A stretch of DNA of 64,000 nucleotides, from contig NZ_JQML01000001.1 in the NCBI RefSeq assembly GCF_000744705.1, positions 8,070,017-8,134,016 on the forward strand, given 5' to 3'. Below the pieces are notes generated by a model. That model was not told where the DNA came from. It was given only the letters and a program-made list of their open reading frames with translations, and did no database searches. The DNA is from Streptacidiphilus albus JL83. GTDB taxonomy: Bacteria; Actinomycetota; Actinomycetes; Streptomycetales; Streptomycetaceae. Numbering within the stretch: position 1 is the first letter of the stretch; each line of letters begins with the position of its first letter. The translations under genes were made by a program, and so were the position numbers. Below are positions 49,340 to 61,963 of the stretch, piece by piece.

Positions 49340-50338
49340 TCAGCGCACCCAGCCCTCCCGGTAGGCGGCCCAGTCCTCGGGCGTCGCGGTGAAGTCCACG
49401 TACAGCGCCACGCCGAAGAGCCGCCGCCCGCTGTCGGCCAGCCGCACCCCCCGGACGGCCGCGGCCACCGTCTCCGCCGAGCCGTGGTGCGACATCGTGC
49501 TCTCGGTGTAGGCGGGCAGCCCGATCAGCAGGTCGACACCGGGCGGGACCGCCGCCAGCGCCAGCCGGGTCTGCTGCTCCACGTAGCCGGAGAACAGGCT
49601 CGGCAGCGGCAGGGCGGAGTCGTAGGCCATCACCGCCACCTGGTCGACCCGGAGCGCCACCTGGTGGAGGTAGTCGCTCGACCACCACTTCGGGTGGTTC
49701 GTCAGCAGCCCGGCGACCTCGTGCAGCCCCGGCAGCGGGTCGGTCTGCGGGACCGACACCGACAGCACCCGTCCCCGGGCCGAGGTCAGCGCGTGCACCT
49801 GCGCCAGCACCCGCAGGAAGCCCCGGTCGCCCGAGGGCACCGGCTCCAGGTCCAGGTGCACCCCGTCGAAGCCGTCGGCCAGCACCTGCTCGGAGGCCGG
49901 GACCAGGTCCACCCGGGACAGGTCCATCCCCGGGCCCTCCGGGGTGTCCACCACGTCCCCCAGCCAGGCCTGCACCCGCACCCCCGGTATCGCCCGGTGC
50001 AGCGCCCGCACCAGCCAGGCCGCGCGTGGGTCCAACGCGGGGTCGAGCCGGCCGTCGTTCGCCAGCGGCCCGGCGTGGACGAACAGGTCGTGGATGCCGG
50101 TGCCGCGCAGCTGCGCCGCCAGCGCCGCCACGTCCGCCTGCGACTTCCGGCCGTCCACCCAGGCGTGGCCCATCCACAGCGCGTCCCCGCCCCTGGTCAC
50201 GGCCTCCGCCCGGGGCGTCCCGGCGTCGTTCGCCCAGAGCCCGCCGGCCGCGCCGAGGACCGTGCCGAGCAGGGCCAGGGCGGTCACCCCGGCCAGCCGG
50301 GCGACCCAGCGCCGGACCCTCCGCACCGCTGTGCCCAT
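49340..50338 (-). CDS. Exported glycoside-hydrolase-like (TIM-barrel) protein
   Basis: A 332-residue protein. A twin-Arg-like basic head (VRRVRRW) and a hydrophobic segment (residues 15-35) indicate export or membrane anchoring. The body has the segment FDGVHLDLEPV, a GH18-like DxxxDxE pattern with a candidate catalytic Glu, plus WMGHAWVDGRKSQ and VAVMAYDSALPL. It may hydrolyse a cell-wall or chitin-like polymer. The start may instead be 50353 (MDEVA). It is divergent from metH. Confidence 0.72.
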   Translation of the reverse strand: MGTAVRRVRRWVARLAGVTALALLGTVLGAAGGLWANDAGTPRAEAVTRGGDALWMGHAWVDGRKSQADVAALAAQLRGTGIHDLFVHAGPLANDGRLDPALDPRAAWLVRALHRAIPGVRVQAWLGDVVDTPEGPGMDLSRVDLVPASEQVLADGFDGVHLDLEPVPSGDRGFLRVLAQVHALTSARGRVLSVSVPQTDPLPGLHEVAGLLTNHPKWWSSDYLHQVALRVDQVAVMAYDSALPLPSLFSGYVEQQTRLALAAVPPGVDLLIGLPAYTESTMSHHGSAETVAAAVRGVRLADSGRRLFGVALYVDFTATPEDWAAYREGWVR

Positions 50339-50485
50339 GGCCACCTCGTCCATCCCTTCGTCGTCGTCCGGCTGTGCGTCCAACCGGCAATACGGGCGAG
50401 CGGCCCGTGCAGGGCAACGACTACTCTGGCGGGGCGTGCGTGTACCGCGCGCAGTCGACAGCCGTCGCATCCAGGGAGCAGCAGC

Positions 50486-54043
<3,558 letters not shown>

Positions 54044-54093
54044 CCGGTGACGGGCGGCCTATGCTGGTCAACCCTCCTGCAGGAAGGCCGCCC

Positions 54094-54837
54094 GTGACCA
54101 GCCGCACCGACGTCCCGGCGGACGAACCCGCCGCCCTCCCGCCCCGACCCGCGCCCGCCGTCGCCCCCGGCGGGCTGCAGGCCGTCCTGCTCGACATGGA
54201 CGGCACCCTGGTCGACACCGAGGACTTCTGGTGGGAGGCCGAGTGCTCGGTGCTCGCCGACTTCGGCCACCGGCTCGGCCGCCGGGACCGGGAACTGGTC
54301 GTCGGCGGCCCGATGGCCAGGGTCGTGGCGCACCTGCTCGCCGTCAGCGGGGCGCCGCTGACCGCCGACCGGCTGGGCACGATGATCAACGACCGCTTCG
54401 CCGCGCTGCTCCGCGGCGGCGTCCCGCTGCGCCCGGGCGCGGCCGGCCTGCTGAAGGAGCTGCGGGCGGAGGGCATCCCGACGGCCCTGGTCTCCGCCTC
54501 GCACCGGCGGATCATCGACCTGGTGCTGGAGCCCCTGGGGGCCGAGAACTTCGCCTTCTCGGTGGCCGGGGACGAGGTGGAGCGGACCAAGCCGCACCCC
54601 GACCCCTACCTGCTGGCCGCCGCCCGGCTCGGGGCGGAGCCCGGCCGCTGCGTGGTGGTCGAGGACTCGCCGACCGGGGTGCGTTCGGGCGAGGCGGCGG
54701 GCTGCGCGGTGCTGGCGGTGCCCTCGGTGGGCCCGATCGCGGCGGCCCCGGGACGGACGGTGCTGGCGTCGCTGGAGGGGGTCGGCGTGGCCCTGCTGCG
54801 GAGCCTGGTCCCCGGGGCCGACGGGGCGTCAAGGTAA
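54094..54837 (+). CDS. HAD-superfamily phosphatase (beta-phosphoglucomutase-like)
   Basis: A 247-residue enzyme. HAD motifs: LLDMDGTLVDTEDFWW (motif I, nucleophile Asp), VSASHRR (II), ERTKPHPDPYLLAA (III) and VVVEDSPTGVRSGEAAG (IV). It belongs to the subfamily with a helical cap after motif I. It may dephosphorylate a sugar phosphate. The GTG at 54094 follows AGGAAGG. A further ATG upstream (54061) has no ribosome site. Confidence 0.88.
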   Translation: MTSRTDVPADEPAALPPRPAPAVAPGGLQAVLLDMDGTLVDTEDFWWEAECSVLADFGHRLGRRDRELVVGGPMARVVAHLLAVSGAPLTADRLGTMINDRFAALLRGGVPLRPGAAGLLKELRAEGIPTALVSASHRRIIDLVLEPLGAENFAFSVAGDEVERTKPHPDPYLLAAARLGAEPGRCVVVEDSPTGVRSGEAAGCAVLAVPSVGPIAAAPGRTVLASLEGVGVALLRSLVPGADGASR

Positions 54838-55129
54838 CTACCTGCTAACGCCAAATCGGTCATCTCCTACCTTTGTTCCGCAAGTTGCCTGTACTCGGGG
54901 CACCCTGGGTCAAGGGGCCATCGGGCTTCGTGGAATCGTGTGGCACGCTACAAACCAGCGAATTCCTGCGCGCGCCACGCGTCACCCCGCCCGGTGGTGT
55001 CCTCGGTGCGAGCGGTCCCCCTCACGCTGTCGTCGCTGCCGCCCGCGGCAGATCCCGTCCAGGGGCAGAGGCGCGGTCGTACGACCTCCGGCCCGGTGTC
55101 CCGCCACCGGCCAGGAAACGAAGGAAGAG

Positions 55130-56791
55130 ATGTCAGCAGCCAAACGACTGGCGACGCTCGGCTGCGTCAGCCTGCTCGCCTCCACGACCGCCTGTGGCTC
55201 TTCGGCTCCGGCCGTCGGAGCCGACGGGGCGCCGAAGACCACGATCTCCATGGGAACGGTCGAGTCCTTCTCCTCGCTCGACCCGGCCGGGGCCTACGAC
55301 TACGGCTCCTGGCTGCTCTACTACAACATCTACCAAGGGCTGATGAGCTACCAGCCCGGTGCCACCGAGCCCACTCCGGACGCGGCGCAGAAGTGCGGCT
55401 TCGCCGATGCCGGGGACACCACCTACACCTGCACCCTGCGCTCGGGCCTGAAGTTCTCCAACGGGGACCCGCTCGACGCGGCCGCGGTGAAGTTCTCCTT
55501 CGACCGGGTGGTCGAGATAGGCAAGCTCGGCCACGACAACGGCTCCGGCGTCAGCACCCTGCTCTCCACGCTCACCTCGGTCACCACCGACGGGGACCTC
55601 GGCGTCACCTTCCACCTGAACACGGCGGACGCGACCTTCCCCGACCGCCTGGCCTCCGGCGTCGGCGAGATCGTCGACCCCAAGGTCTACCCGTCGAACA
55701 ACCTGCTCCAGGGCACCGGCGTGGTCGGCTCCGGCGTCTACAAGGTCGACTCGGTGCAGTACGGCAAGCCGGCCAACGGCAAGCCCAACCCGCAGTCGGT
55801 CACCATGTCGCTCAACCCGTCCTACCAGGGCGCGGCCATCAGCTCCGGCAACAAGCCGGGCAACTCCGGCATCGTGATGAAGTACTACCCCGACGCCGCG
55901 GGCGTGATGTCGGCGCTGAACAGCGGGGCCATCGACCTCAACGCCAACAACGACCTGACCGCCGCCGACCTGGTCCGGCTGGAGGCCGGCCAGCAGCTCG
56001 GCACCGGTCTCCAGGTCAACACCGGGGCCGGCACCCAGACCCGGATGATGATCCTCAACACCAAGTACGGCCCGTTCAGCAACCAGCACGCGCGGCAGGC
56101 CGTCGCCGAACTGGTCAACCGGACCGCCATCGCCAACAACGTCTACCAGCGGACCGTCGTCCCGCTCTACTCGGTGATCCCGGCCGGGATCGGCGACGCG
56201 ACCGCGGCCTACGCGGACAAGTACACCAGCGAGCCCACCGCCCCCGCCGTGGTGAAGAGCCAGCTGCTCAACGAGGGGATGAAGCTGCCGATCAGCTTCA
56301 CCTACCAGTACGCGGCGGACTCCGGTGGCGCCGACGCCGAGGCCGCGCTCATCAAGACGGAGCTGGAGACCGACGGGATCTTCAAGGTCACCCTGCACCC
56401 GCTGACCAACCTGACCGCGCTGAGCGCCCAGTGGACCAACGGCAACGTCGAGGCCTCGGTCGTCGGCTGGTCCTCGGACTACCCGGACCCGGACGACTAC
56501 GTGTCGCCGTTCATCAGCGCCCCGGGCACCGCGGGCACCTTCGGCAGCTACTACTCCGACCCGCTGATCACCAACACCTGGACCCCGGTGACGCTGAAGC
56601 AGACCGACCGCGGCAGCGCGGCCGCGATGGACGCCTTCAAGAAGATCCAGTACCAGATCGCGGTCGACGCGGCCTACGTCCCGCTCTGGCAGAACAAGCA
56701 GTACGTGGTGACCCAGGCCGACATCACCGGGGTGCCGCTGACCCTGGACACCGCCGGGATCATGCGCTTCTGGATGATCGGCAAGAGCTGA
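55130..56791 (+). CDS. Peptide/nickel-type ABC transporter substrate-binding lipoprotein (orphan)
   Basis: A 553-residue SBP family 5 protein. A signal peptide with a lipobox-like STTAC (Cys22) indicates a membrane-anchored lipoprotein. Core features are VESFSSLDPAGAYDYG, YQGLMSYQPG, LRSGLKFSNGDPLDAAAVKFS, LNTKYGPFSNQHARQAVAELVNR and YPDPDDYVSPF. Such proteins bind oligopeptides, opines or metal chelates. No permease or ATPase genes accompany it in this window. GAAGGAAG supports the ATG; the upstream 290 bases contain no gene. Confidence 0.87.
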   Translation: MSAAKRLATLGCVSLLASTTACGSSAPAVGADGAPKTTISMGTVESFSSLDPAGAYDYGSWLLYYNIYQGLMSYQPGATEPTPDAAQKCGFADAGDTTYTCTLRSGLKFSNGDPLDAAAVKFSFDRVVEIGKLGHDNGSGVSTLLSTLTSVTTDGDLGVTFHLNTADATFPDRLASGVGEIVDPKVYPSNNLLQGTGVVGSGVYKVDSVQYGKPANGKPNPQSVTMSLNPSYQGAAISSGNKPGNSGIVMKYYPDAAGVMSALNSGAIDLNANNDLTAADLVRLEAGQQLGTGLQVNTGAGTQTRMMILNTKYGPFSNQHARQAVAELVNRTAIANNVYQRTVVPLYSVIPAGIGDATAAYADKYTSEPTAPAVVKSQLLNEGMKLPISFTYQYAADSGGADAEAALIKTELETDGIFKVTLHPLTNLTALSAQWTNGNVEASVVGWSSDYPDPDDYVSPFISAPGTAGTFGSYYSDPLITNTWTPVTLKQTDRGSAAAMDAFKKIQYQIAVDAAYVPLWQNKQYVVTQADITGVPLTLDTAGIMRFWMIGKS

Positions 56792-56839
56792 CCGGCCGTC
56801 ACCCCTGAAGCCGCCACCCCCGCAGCCGTCACCCCGCCA

Positions 56840-56882
56840 CCGCCGCTGCCCCGCCGTCACCAGGACGGCGGGGCAGCGGCGG
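56840..56882. terminator. Bidirectional hairpin terminator
   Basis: A perfect 19-base stem (56840-56858 with 56864-56882) around the 5-base loop ACCAG, between the stop of the lipoprotein gene (56791, plus) and the stop of the response regulator (56898, minus). Confidence 0.85.
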
Positions 56883-56897
56883 CTTCCGGGCCCCGGA

Positions 56898-57569
56898 TCA
56901 GCCGTTGCCCGGCCGCACCAGGCCGCTCTCGTAGGCGAACACCGCCGCCTGGACCCGGTCCCGCAGCCCCAGCTTGGTCAGCACATGGCCGACATGGGTC
57001 TTCACCGTCGTCTCGCTGACGAACAGCTCCTTCGCCACCTCGGCGTTGGACAGCCCCCGGGCGACCAGCCGGAGCACCTCCAGCTCCCGCTCGGTGAGCG
57101 TCCCCAGCGCGGCCGGCGGGCTCTCCGAGCCCTGCGGCAGCCGCCCGGCGTACATGTCCAGCAGCCGCCGGGTGACGCTCGGCGCGAGCATCGCCGCGCC
57201 GTCCGCGACCACCCGGATCGCCTGCACCAGCTCCTCGGCCGGGACGTCCTTCAGCAGGAAGCCGCTGGCCCCCGCCCGCAGCGCCTCGACCACGTACTCG
57301 TCCAGGTCGAAGGTGGTCAGCACCAGGACCTTGGCCGGGCCGTCCCGGCCGGGGCCGGCGATCCGGCGGGTCGCCTCGACCCCGTCCATCCTCGGCATCC
57401 GGATGTCCATCAGCACCACGTCCGGCTGCAGCACCCGGACCTGCTCCAGCGCCTGCTGGCCGTCGCCGGCCTCGCCGATCACGGCGATGTCCGGTTCGGC
57501 CTCCAGGATCATCCGGAACCCCGTACGCAGCAGCGGCTGGTCATCGACCAGCAGCACTCGGATCGCCAC
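56898..57569 (-). CDS. NarL/LuxR-type response regulator without a neighbouring kinase
   Basis: A 223-residue regulator with acidic pair VDDQ, phospho-Asp in VVLMDIRMP, TTFDLDEYV, Lys in FLLKDVPAEE and a LuxR HTH (TERELEVLRLVARGLSNAEV, SETTVKTHVGHVL). The GTG at 57569 has GGAG upstream; an alternative GTG at 57581 directly abuts the nuclease stop. The gene follows the RecB-like nuclease gene without a gap and has no histidine kinase next to it. Confidence 0.88.
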   Translation of the reverse strand: MAIRVLLVDDQPLLRTGFRMILEAEPDIAVIGEAGDGQQALEQVRVLQPDVVLMDIRMPRMDGVEATRRIAGPGRDGPAKVLVLTTFDLDEYVVEALRAGASGFLLKDVPAEELVQAIRVVADGAAMLAPSVTRRLLDMYAGRLPQGSESPPAALGTLTERELEVLRLVARGLSNAEVAKELFVSETTVKTHVGHVLTKLGLRDRVQAAVFAYESGLVRPGNG

Positions 57570-57581
57570 AACTCGCTCCAC

Positions 57582-58520
57582 TCATCGGTCCCCCGCACCA
57601 GGCGCGGTCGCCACGGTCGGCACAGTCAAAGGGTACGGCGGGGGAGTGCCGCCGAACGCCGGACAGAGCGGCTGGTGGGCGCACCAGTCGCAGAGCCGGC
57701 CGGGGCTGGGCGGCCACTCGCCGGTCTCCAGTGCCCGCTGGATCGCCTGCCACAGGGCCTCCAGCTTGCGCTCCACCGCCCGCAGGTCGGCCAGGTCCGG
57801 GTCGTAGCTGATCACCTGGCCGCCGCCGCCCAGGTAGACCAGCTGCAGCCGCTTCGGCAGCACCCCGCGCAGCCGCCACAGCACCAGCGCGTAGAAGGTC
57901 ATCTGGAACATGGCCTTGCCCTCGTAGTCCCGGGCCGGGGCCTTGCCGGTCTTGTAGTCCACCACCCGGACCTCGCCGGTCGGCGCCACGTCGACCCGGT
58001 CGATGTAGCCGCGCAGCCGCAGCCCCGACTCCAGCTCGGTCTCGACGTAGAGCTCGCGCTCGGCCGGCTCCAGCCGGTTCGGGTCCTCCAGCCGGAAGTA
58101 GCCGTCCAGCAGCCGCTCGGCCTCGCCCAGCCACCGGGCCAGTTCCGCGCCGACGTCCGGGCCCGAGCCGTCGCCGTCGGCCCCCGCACCGGCCCCGGGG
58201 AAGAGCTCCGCCAGCTCCGGGCGCTTCTCCAGCAGCCGCTGCCACTCCGGGCGCAGCAGCGCCCGCGCCGCCTCCGGCGTGCGCTGCCCGGCCGGAGCGT
58301 CGAAGAGCCGTTCCAGCACGGCGTGGACCAGCGAGCCCTTGGTCGCCGCCGGGCTCGGCGGCTCGGGCAGCCGGTCGATCACCCGCAGCCGGTACAGCAG
58401 CGGGCACTGGAGGAAGTCGCCCGCCCGGGAGGGCGAGAGTGCGACCGGCACCCCGGCGGGACGCCGCTCGGCGGTGTCGGTCGCGGTGGCGGCGGAGGGG
58501 GAGGAGGCGGACTCGTGCAT
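57582..58520 (-). CDS. RecB-like PD-(D/E)XK nuclease with an Fe-S cluster
   Basis: A 312-residue protein. The nuclease core is RGYIDRVDVAPTGEVRVVDY followed by KTGKA (Asp and Lys of the D-(D/E)XK motif). Cys in LQCPLLYRL near the N-terminus, and CDWCAHQPLC near the C-terminus, form the four-Cys iron-sulphur staple of AddB/Cas4-like nucleases. The fold is the single nuclease domain of RecB without helicase. Probably acts in DNA repair; next to the M50 protease/trmI block its location is conserved in actinobacteria. Its stop is directly followed by the response regulator start. Confidence 0.85.
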   Translation of the reverse strand: MHESASSPSAATATDTAERRPAGVPVALSPSRAGDFLQCPLLYRLRVIDRLPEPPSPAATKGSLVHAVLERLFDAPAGQRTPEAARALLRPEWQRLLEKRPELAELFPGAGAGADGDGSGPDVGAELARWLGEAERLLDGYFRLEDPNRLEPAERELYVETELESGLRLRGYIDRVDVAPTGEVRVVDYKTGKAPARDYEGKAMFQMTFYALVLWRLRGVLPKRLQLVYLGGGGQVISYDPDLADLRAVERKLEALWQAIQRALETGEWPPSPGRLCDWCAHQPLCPAFGGTPPPYPLTVPTVATAPGAGDR

Positions 58521-58712
58521 GACCGCGAGCCTAGAGCCCCGCACCGACAACCGGCCGCCACCCGGGGGACGGGAAGCAGGTACTCCGCGACCGGGGCGGG
58601 TAGACACAGAGGGAACGGCCCCACCGCGCCGCGACCCGCAGCGGAGATCGCGTAGGTTGGGCCCGGCGGCGCGCACCGGCGCACCGATCCACGGTACGAA
58701 CAGGGGGCCGCA

Positions 58713-59888
58713 GTGAGCGACACCGGCAGCGACCGCCCGACCGGAGCCCTGCTGATGGGCCGACCCTTCGGCGTCCCCGTCTATGTCACGCCCACCTGGT
58801 TCCTCATCACCGGACTGATCACCTGGCTGTTCGGCGGCCAGATGAACGCGGTCCTGCCGGGCCTGGGCGCGGCCCGCTACCTGGTCGCGCTGTTCTTCGC
58901 GCTCGCCTTCTACGGCTCGGTGCTGATCCACGAGCTCGCCCACACCGTGGTCGCGCTGCGCTACCGGCTCCCGGTCCGGCGGATCCAGCTCCAGTTCTTC
59001 GGCGGGGTCTCCGAGATCGAGAAGGAGGCCGAGACCGCCGGGCGGGAGTTCTGGCTCGCCTTCTCCGGCCCGCTGCTCTCGCTGGCGCTCGGCGCGGTCT
59101 TCCTCGGCGGGATGCAGCTGGTGGAGCCCGGCACCGTGCCCGGCGTGCTGCTGGCCGCGCTGATGCTGAGCAACGTGGTGGTCGCGGCCTTCAACCTGCT
59201 GCCCGGACTGCCGCTGGACGGCGGCCGGATCCTCCGTGCGCTGGTCTGGAAGGTCACCGGCAACCCGATGGCCGGCACCCTGGCCGCCGCCTGGGCCGGC
59301 CGGCTGCTGGCGGTCGCGGTCCTGGTCGGCATGCCCACGGTGGCGCTCTACCAGGCCCCGCAGGCGAGCATGACCAGCACCCTGGTCGACGCGGTGCTGG
59401 GCGCCATCCTGGGCGCCATCATCTGGAACGGCGCCGGCGGCAGCATCCGCGCCGCCCGGCTGCGCGAGCGGCTCCCGGAGCTGCTGGCCCGCGCCCTGGC
59501 CCGGCCCGCCGTCTCGGTGGCCGCCGACACCCCGCTGGCCGAGGCGCTGCGCCAGGTCGAGGCCGCCGGGGCGCACGGGCTGATCGTGGTGGACGGCCAC
59601 GGCGACCCGGTCGCCCTGGTCCGCGAGCAGGCGGTGCGGACCGTCCCGCTGCACCGCCGCCCGTGGACCGCGACCGGCGCCGTCTCCCGCGGCCTGGAGC
59701 CCGGGCTGCGGATCCCCGCCGACCTGGCCGGCGAGGACCTGCTCGACGCGCTCCGCTCCAGCCCCGCCGGCGAGTACCTGGTCCAGGAGCCGGACGGGGC
59801 GGTGCTCGGCATCCTGGCCGCCCGCGACGTGGAACTGGCCTTCGCCCGGGCGATGGCGGGTCAGGCACCGCTCCCCGCAGCCGTCTGA
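58713..59888 (+). CDS. M50 site-2-type membrane metalloprotease with CBS domains
   Basis: A 391-residue protein. HELAH (about 73-77) is the zinc-binding HExxH within a membrane helix, and NLLPGLPLDGGRIL (about 164) supplies the third ligand Asp and the NPDG-like motif. Around six helices precede two C-terminal CBS-like domains (residues about 255-380) that may bind adenine nucleotides. It cleaves membrane-embedded substrates such as anti-sigma factors. GTG start; head-to-head with the nuclease gene (193 bases). Confidence 0.9.
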   Translation: MSDTGSDRPTGALLMGRPFGVPVYVTPTWFLITGLITWLFGGQMNAVLPGLGAARYLVALFFALAFYGSVLIHELAHTVVALRYRLPVRRIQLQFFGGVSEIEKEAETAGREFWLAFSGPLLSLALGAVFLGGMQLVEPGTVPGVLLAALMLSNVVVAAFNLLPGLPLDGGRILRALVWKVTGNPMAGTLAAAWAGRLLAVAVLVGMPTVALYQAPQASMTSTLVDAVLGAILGAIIWNGAGGSIRAARLRERLPELLARALARPAVSVAADTPLAEALRQVEAAGAHGLIVVDGHGDPVALVREQAVRTVPLHRRPWTATGAVSRGLEPGLRIPADLAGEDLLDALRSSPAGEYLVQEPDGAVLGILAARDVELAFARAMAGQAPLPAAV

Positions 59889-59966
59889 GGCGCTTTCGCA
59901 CAGTCACGCCGTGGTCGAACGGGCGTGCGGCAGAACGGGCCCGTCCGGGGCACTAGACTGTTCCCC

Positions 59967-60929
59967 ATGTCAGAACCGACCGGCGCCGCTCGCCGCCGCG
60001 GGCCCTTCCAGGTCGGGGACCAGGTCCAGCTCACCGACCCCAAGGGCCGCCACCACACCATCACGCTCGATCCCGGCAAGGCGTTCCACACCCACAAGGG
60101 CGCCTTCTCGCACGACGAGCTGATCGGAGCCCCCGAGGGATCCGTGGTGCGCACCACAGGGAACATCCAGTACCTCGCGCTGCGCCCCCTGCTCTCCGAC
60201 TACGTCCTCTCCATGCCGCGCGGCGCCGCGGTGGTCTACCCCAAGGACGCGGGGCAGATCGTCACCATGGCCGACATCTTCCCCGGCGCCCGCGTCGTGG
60301 AGGCCGGCGTCGGCTCCGGAGCACTCAGCTGCTCCCTGCTGCGCGCCGTCGGCGACCACGGCTCGCTCTCCTCCTACGAGCGCCGCGAGGACTTCGCGGA
60401 GATCGCCAGGACCAACGTCGAGCGCTACTTCGGCAGCCCCCACCCCGCGTGGAAGCTCACCCTCGGCGACCTCCAGGACAACCTGGTCGAGACCGAGGTC
60501 GACCGGATGGTCCTGGACATGCTCGCCCCCTGGGAGTGCCTGGACGTCGCCGCCAAGGCACTCGTCCCCGGCGGCGTCATCTGCTGCTACGTGGCCACCA
60601 CCACCCAGCTCTCGCGCACCGTCGAGGCGCTGCGCGAGCACGGCTCCTTCACCGAGCCGCAGTCCTGGGAGTCGATGGTCCGCAACTGGCACGTCGAGGG
60701 CCTCGCCGTCCGCCCGGACCACCGGATGATCGGCCACACCGGCTTCCTGCTCACCTCCCGTCGGCTCGCCGACGGGGTCGAGCCGCCGATGCGCCGCCGC
60801 CGCCCCGCCAAGGGCGCCTACGGCGACGTGGAGGCCCCGATCGCCCCGCAGCCCGGACGCTTCCTCAAGCTCGCCGAGGCGGCCCAGCAGGAGGACCCGG
60901 TCACCGACAGCCCGGCCGCGACCGACTGA
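59967..60929 (+). CDS. trmI: tRNA (adenine-58-N1)-methyltransferase
   Basis: A 320-residue enzyme. SAM-binding VVEAGVGSGALSCSLL (about 112-127), YERREDFAEIARTN and the catalytic-region DMLAPWECLDV are typical of TrmI. It makes m1A58 in the T-loop of tRNAs and is often encoded near proteasome genes in actinobacteria. TAGACT 8 bases before the ATG and no ribosome site point to a leaderless mRNA; the in-frame ATG at 59925 is unlikely. Confidence 0.92.
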   Translation: MSEPTGAARRRGPFQVGDQVQLTDPKGRHHTITLDPGKAFHTHKGAFSHDELIGAPEGSVVRTTGNIQYLALRPLLSDYVLSMPRGAAVVYPKDAGQIVTMADIFPGARVVEAGVGSGALSCSLLRAVGDHGSLSSYERREDFAEIARTNVERYFGSPHPAWKLTLGDLQDNLVETEVDRMVLDMLAPWECLDVAAKALVPGGVICCYVATTTQLSRTVEALREHGSFTEPQSWESMVRNWHVEGLAVRPDHRMIGHTGFLLTSRRLADGVEPPMRRRRPAKGAYGDVEAPIAPQPGRFLKLAEAAQQEDPVTDSPAATD

Positions 60930-60979
60930 CGGACCCCGCTCCACCACACCCCGCCCCACCCGTCGCACCGACGAACCGG

Positions 60980-61001
60980 CCCGCGCAGCCCGCTGCGCGG
61001 G
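60980..61001 (+). terminator. Hairpin after trmI
   Basis: CCCGCGCAG - CCCG - CTGCGCGGG, a 9-base stem 50 bases after the trmI stop, followed by GC-rich DNA and no U-tract. Confidence 0.6.
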
Positions 61002-61212
61002 GCCGCCCGCGTCCGGCCCCGGCCGCGCGGCGGGAGCCGCCCGGCACCGGGAGCCGCCGCGCACCCACTGCCGGGCCGAGATCCCCGGTATGGGACGATG
61101 CTGCCCACCCCGGCGTGACGCCCGACTCCGCCGGGGACGACACAGGGCGCCCCGCGGCCGGTCCCACACCGCCGTGTGCGGGCGCCCGGCGCGGCAGCGG
61201 AGGGTTCGCCAG

Positions 61213-61830
61213 ATGGCAGAGCAGACGGCAGGGACCGGACCGGACCACCCAGCACCCCCGGCAGCGGCCGCAGCGCCCCCTGAGCCGCTCGCGCACACCC
61301 GGACCCGCCCGTGGCAGTGGGCCGCCGTCGCGGCCGCCCTGGGCGGCGTCGTCGCGCTCGCGCTGACCCTGGCCCCGGCCGAGGCCGCGCCGGTCGCCGA
61401 CGGCCCGCACGCCGTCCCCGCGGCCGGCGCCCCCGACCCCGCCCGGGCCGCCCTGCCGCTGCACTGCGACGGACTGCCGGTCGACGTCACCCAGCGGTTC
61501 AGTGCCGACCTCACCGGCAACGGCACCGTCGCCACCGTCGCCGCCGCCCACTGCCTCGCCGGCAACGGCACCCCGCCCGACGGGCTCTACCTGCTCGAAG
61601 CCGGTCCCGACGGCCGCCCCCGGATCGCCGGCACCCTGATCACCCCGCAGCAGGACCTGACCGTACGCAGCGTCACCTTCCGCAGCGACGGCAGCATCCA
61701 GGCCGCCGTCGACGGCTACTCCTCGCCCGACGTGCCGAGCTGCTGCCCCGACCTGCACGAGACCTACACCTGGACCCCGCACGCCGACGGCTGGACCCGG
61801 ACCGTCTCGGTACCGCTGCTGCAGACCTGA
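61213..61830 (+). CDS. Membrane-anchored hypothetical protein of the proteasome neighbourhood
   Basis: A 205-residue protein. A Pro/Ala-rich cytoplasmic head is followed by one membrane helix (AAVAAALGGVVALALTLAPA, residues about 39-58) and an extracytoplasmic domain with Cys pairs, LPLHCDGLPVDVTQ, AAAHCLAGNG and PSCCPDLHETYTW. The disulphide pattern suggests a folded exported domain. It sits between trmI and the ferredoxin gene, a place taken by similar proteins in streptomycetes. Function unknown. Confidence 0.65.
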   Translation: MAEQTAGTGPDHPAPPAAAAAPPEPLAHTRTRPWQWAAVAAALGGVVALALTLAPAEAAPVADGPHAVPAAGAPDPARAALPLHCDGLPVDVTQRFSADLTGNGTVATVAAAHCLAGNGTPPDGLYLLEAGPDGRPRIAGTLITPQQDLTVRSVTFRSDGSIQAAVDGYSSPDVPSCCPDLHETYTWTPHADGWTRTVSVPLLQT

Positions 61831-61863
61831 CGCAGCGCCCCCTGAACGGCCCTCAGGTCGGCC

Positions 61864-61879
61864 TGTGAGCTTGATCACA
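61864..61879. promoter_or_regulatory. Perfect CRP-consensus-like site in a convergent intergenic region
   Basis: TGTGA-N6-TCACA, an exact match to the Crp half-site pair. It lies downstream of the hypothetical gene (ends 61830) and of the ferredoxin gene (stop at 61964), not in a promoter, so function is doubtful. Confidence 0.3.
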
Positions 61880-61896
61880 AACCGACCGCGGGCGGA

Positions 61897-61946
61897 CGCC
61901 CGGCCGGGCGCCCGGAACCGGTCGCACCCGATCACAACCGATCGGG
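61897..61946. terminator. Convergent hairpins between hypothetical and ferredoxin genes
   Basis: Two structures: CGCCCGG/CCGGGCG at 61897-61910 and CCCGAT - 8 bases - ATCGGG at 61927-61946. They are suitable for terminating the plus-strand hypothetical gene and the minus-strand ferredoxin gene. Confidence 0.5.
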
Positions 61947-61963
61947 CCGAGCGGCCGCACAAC

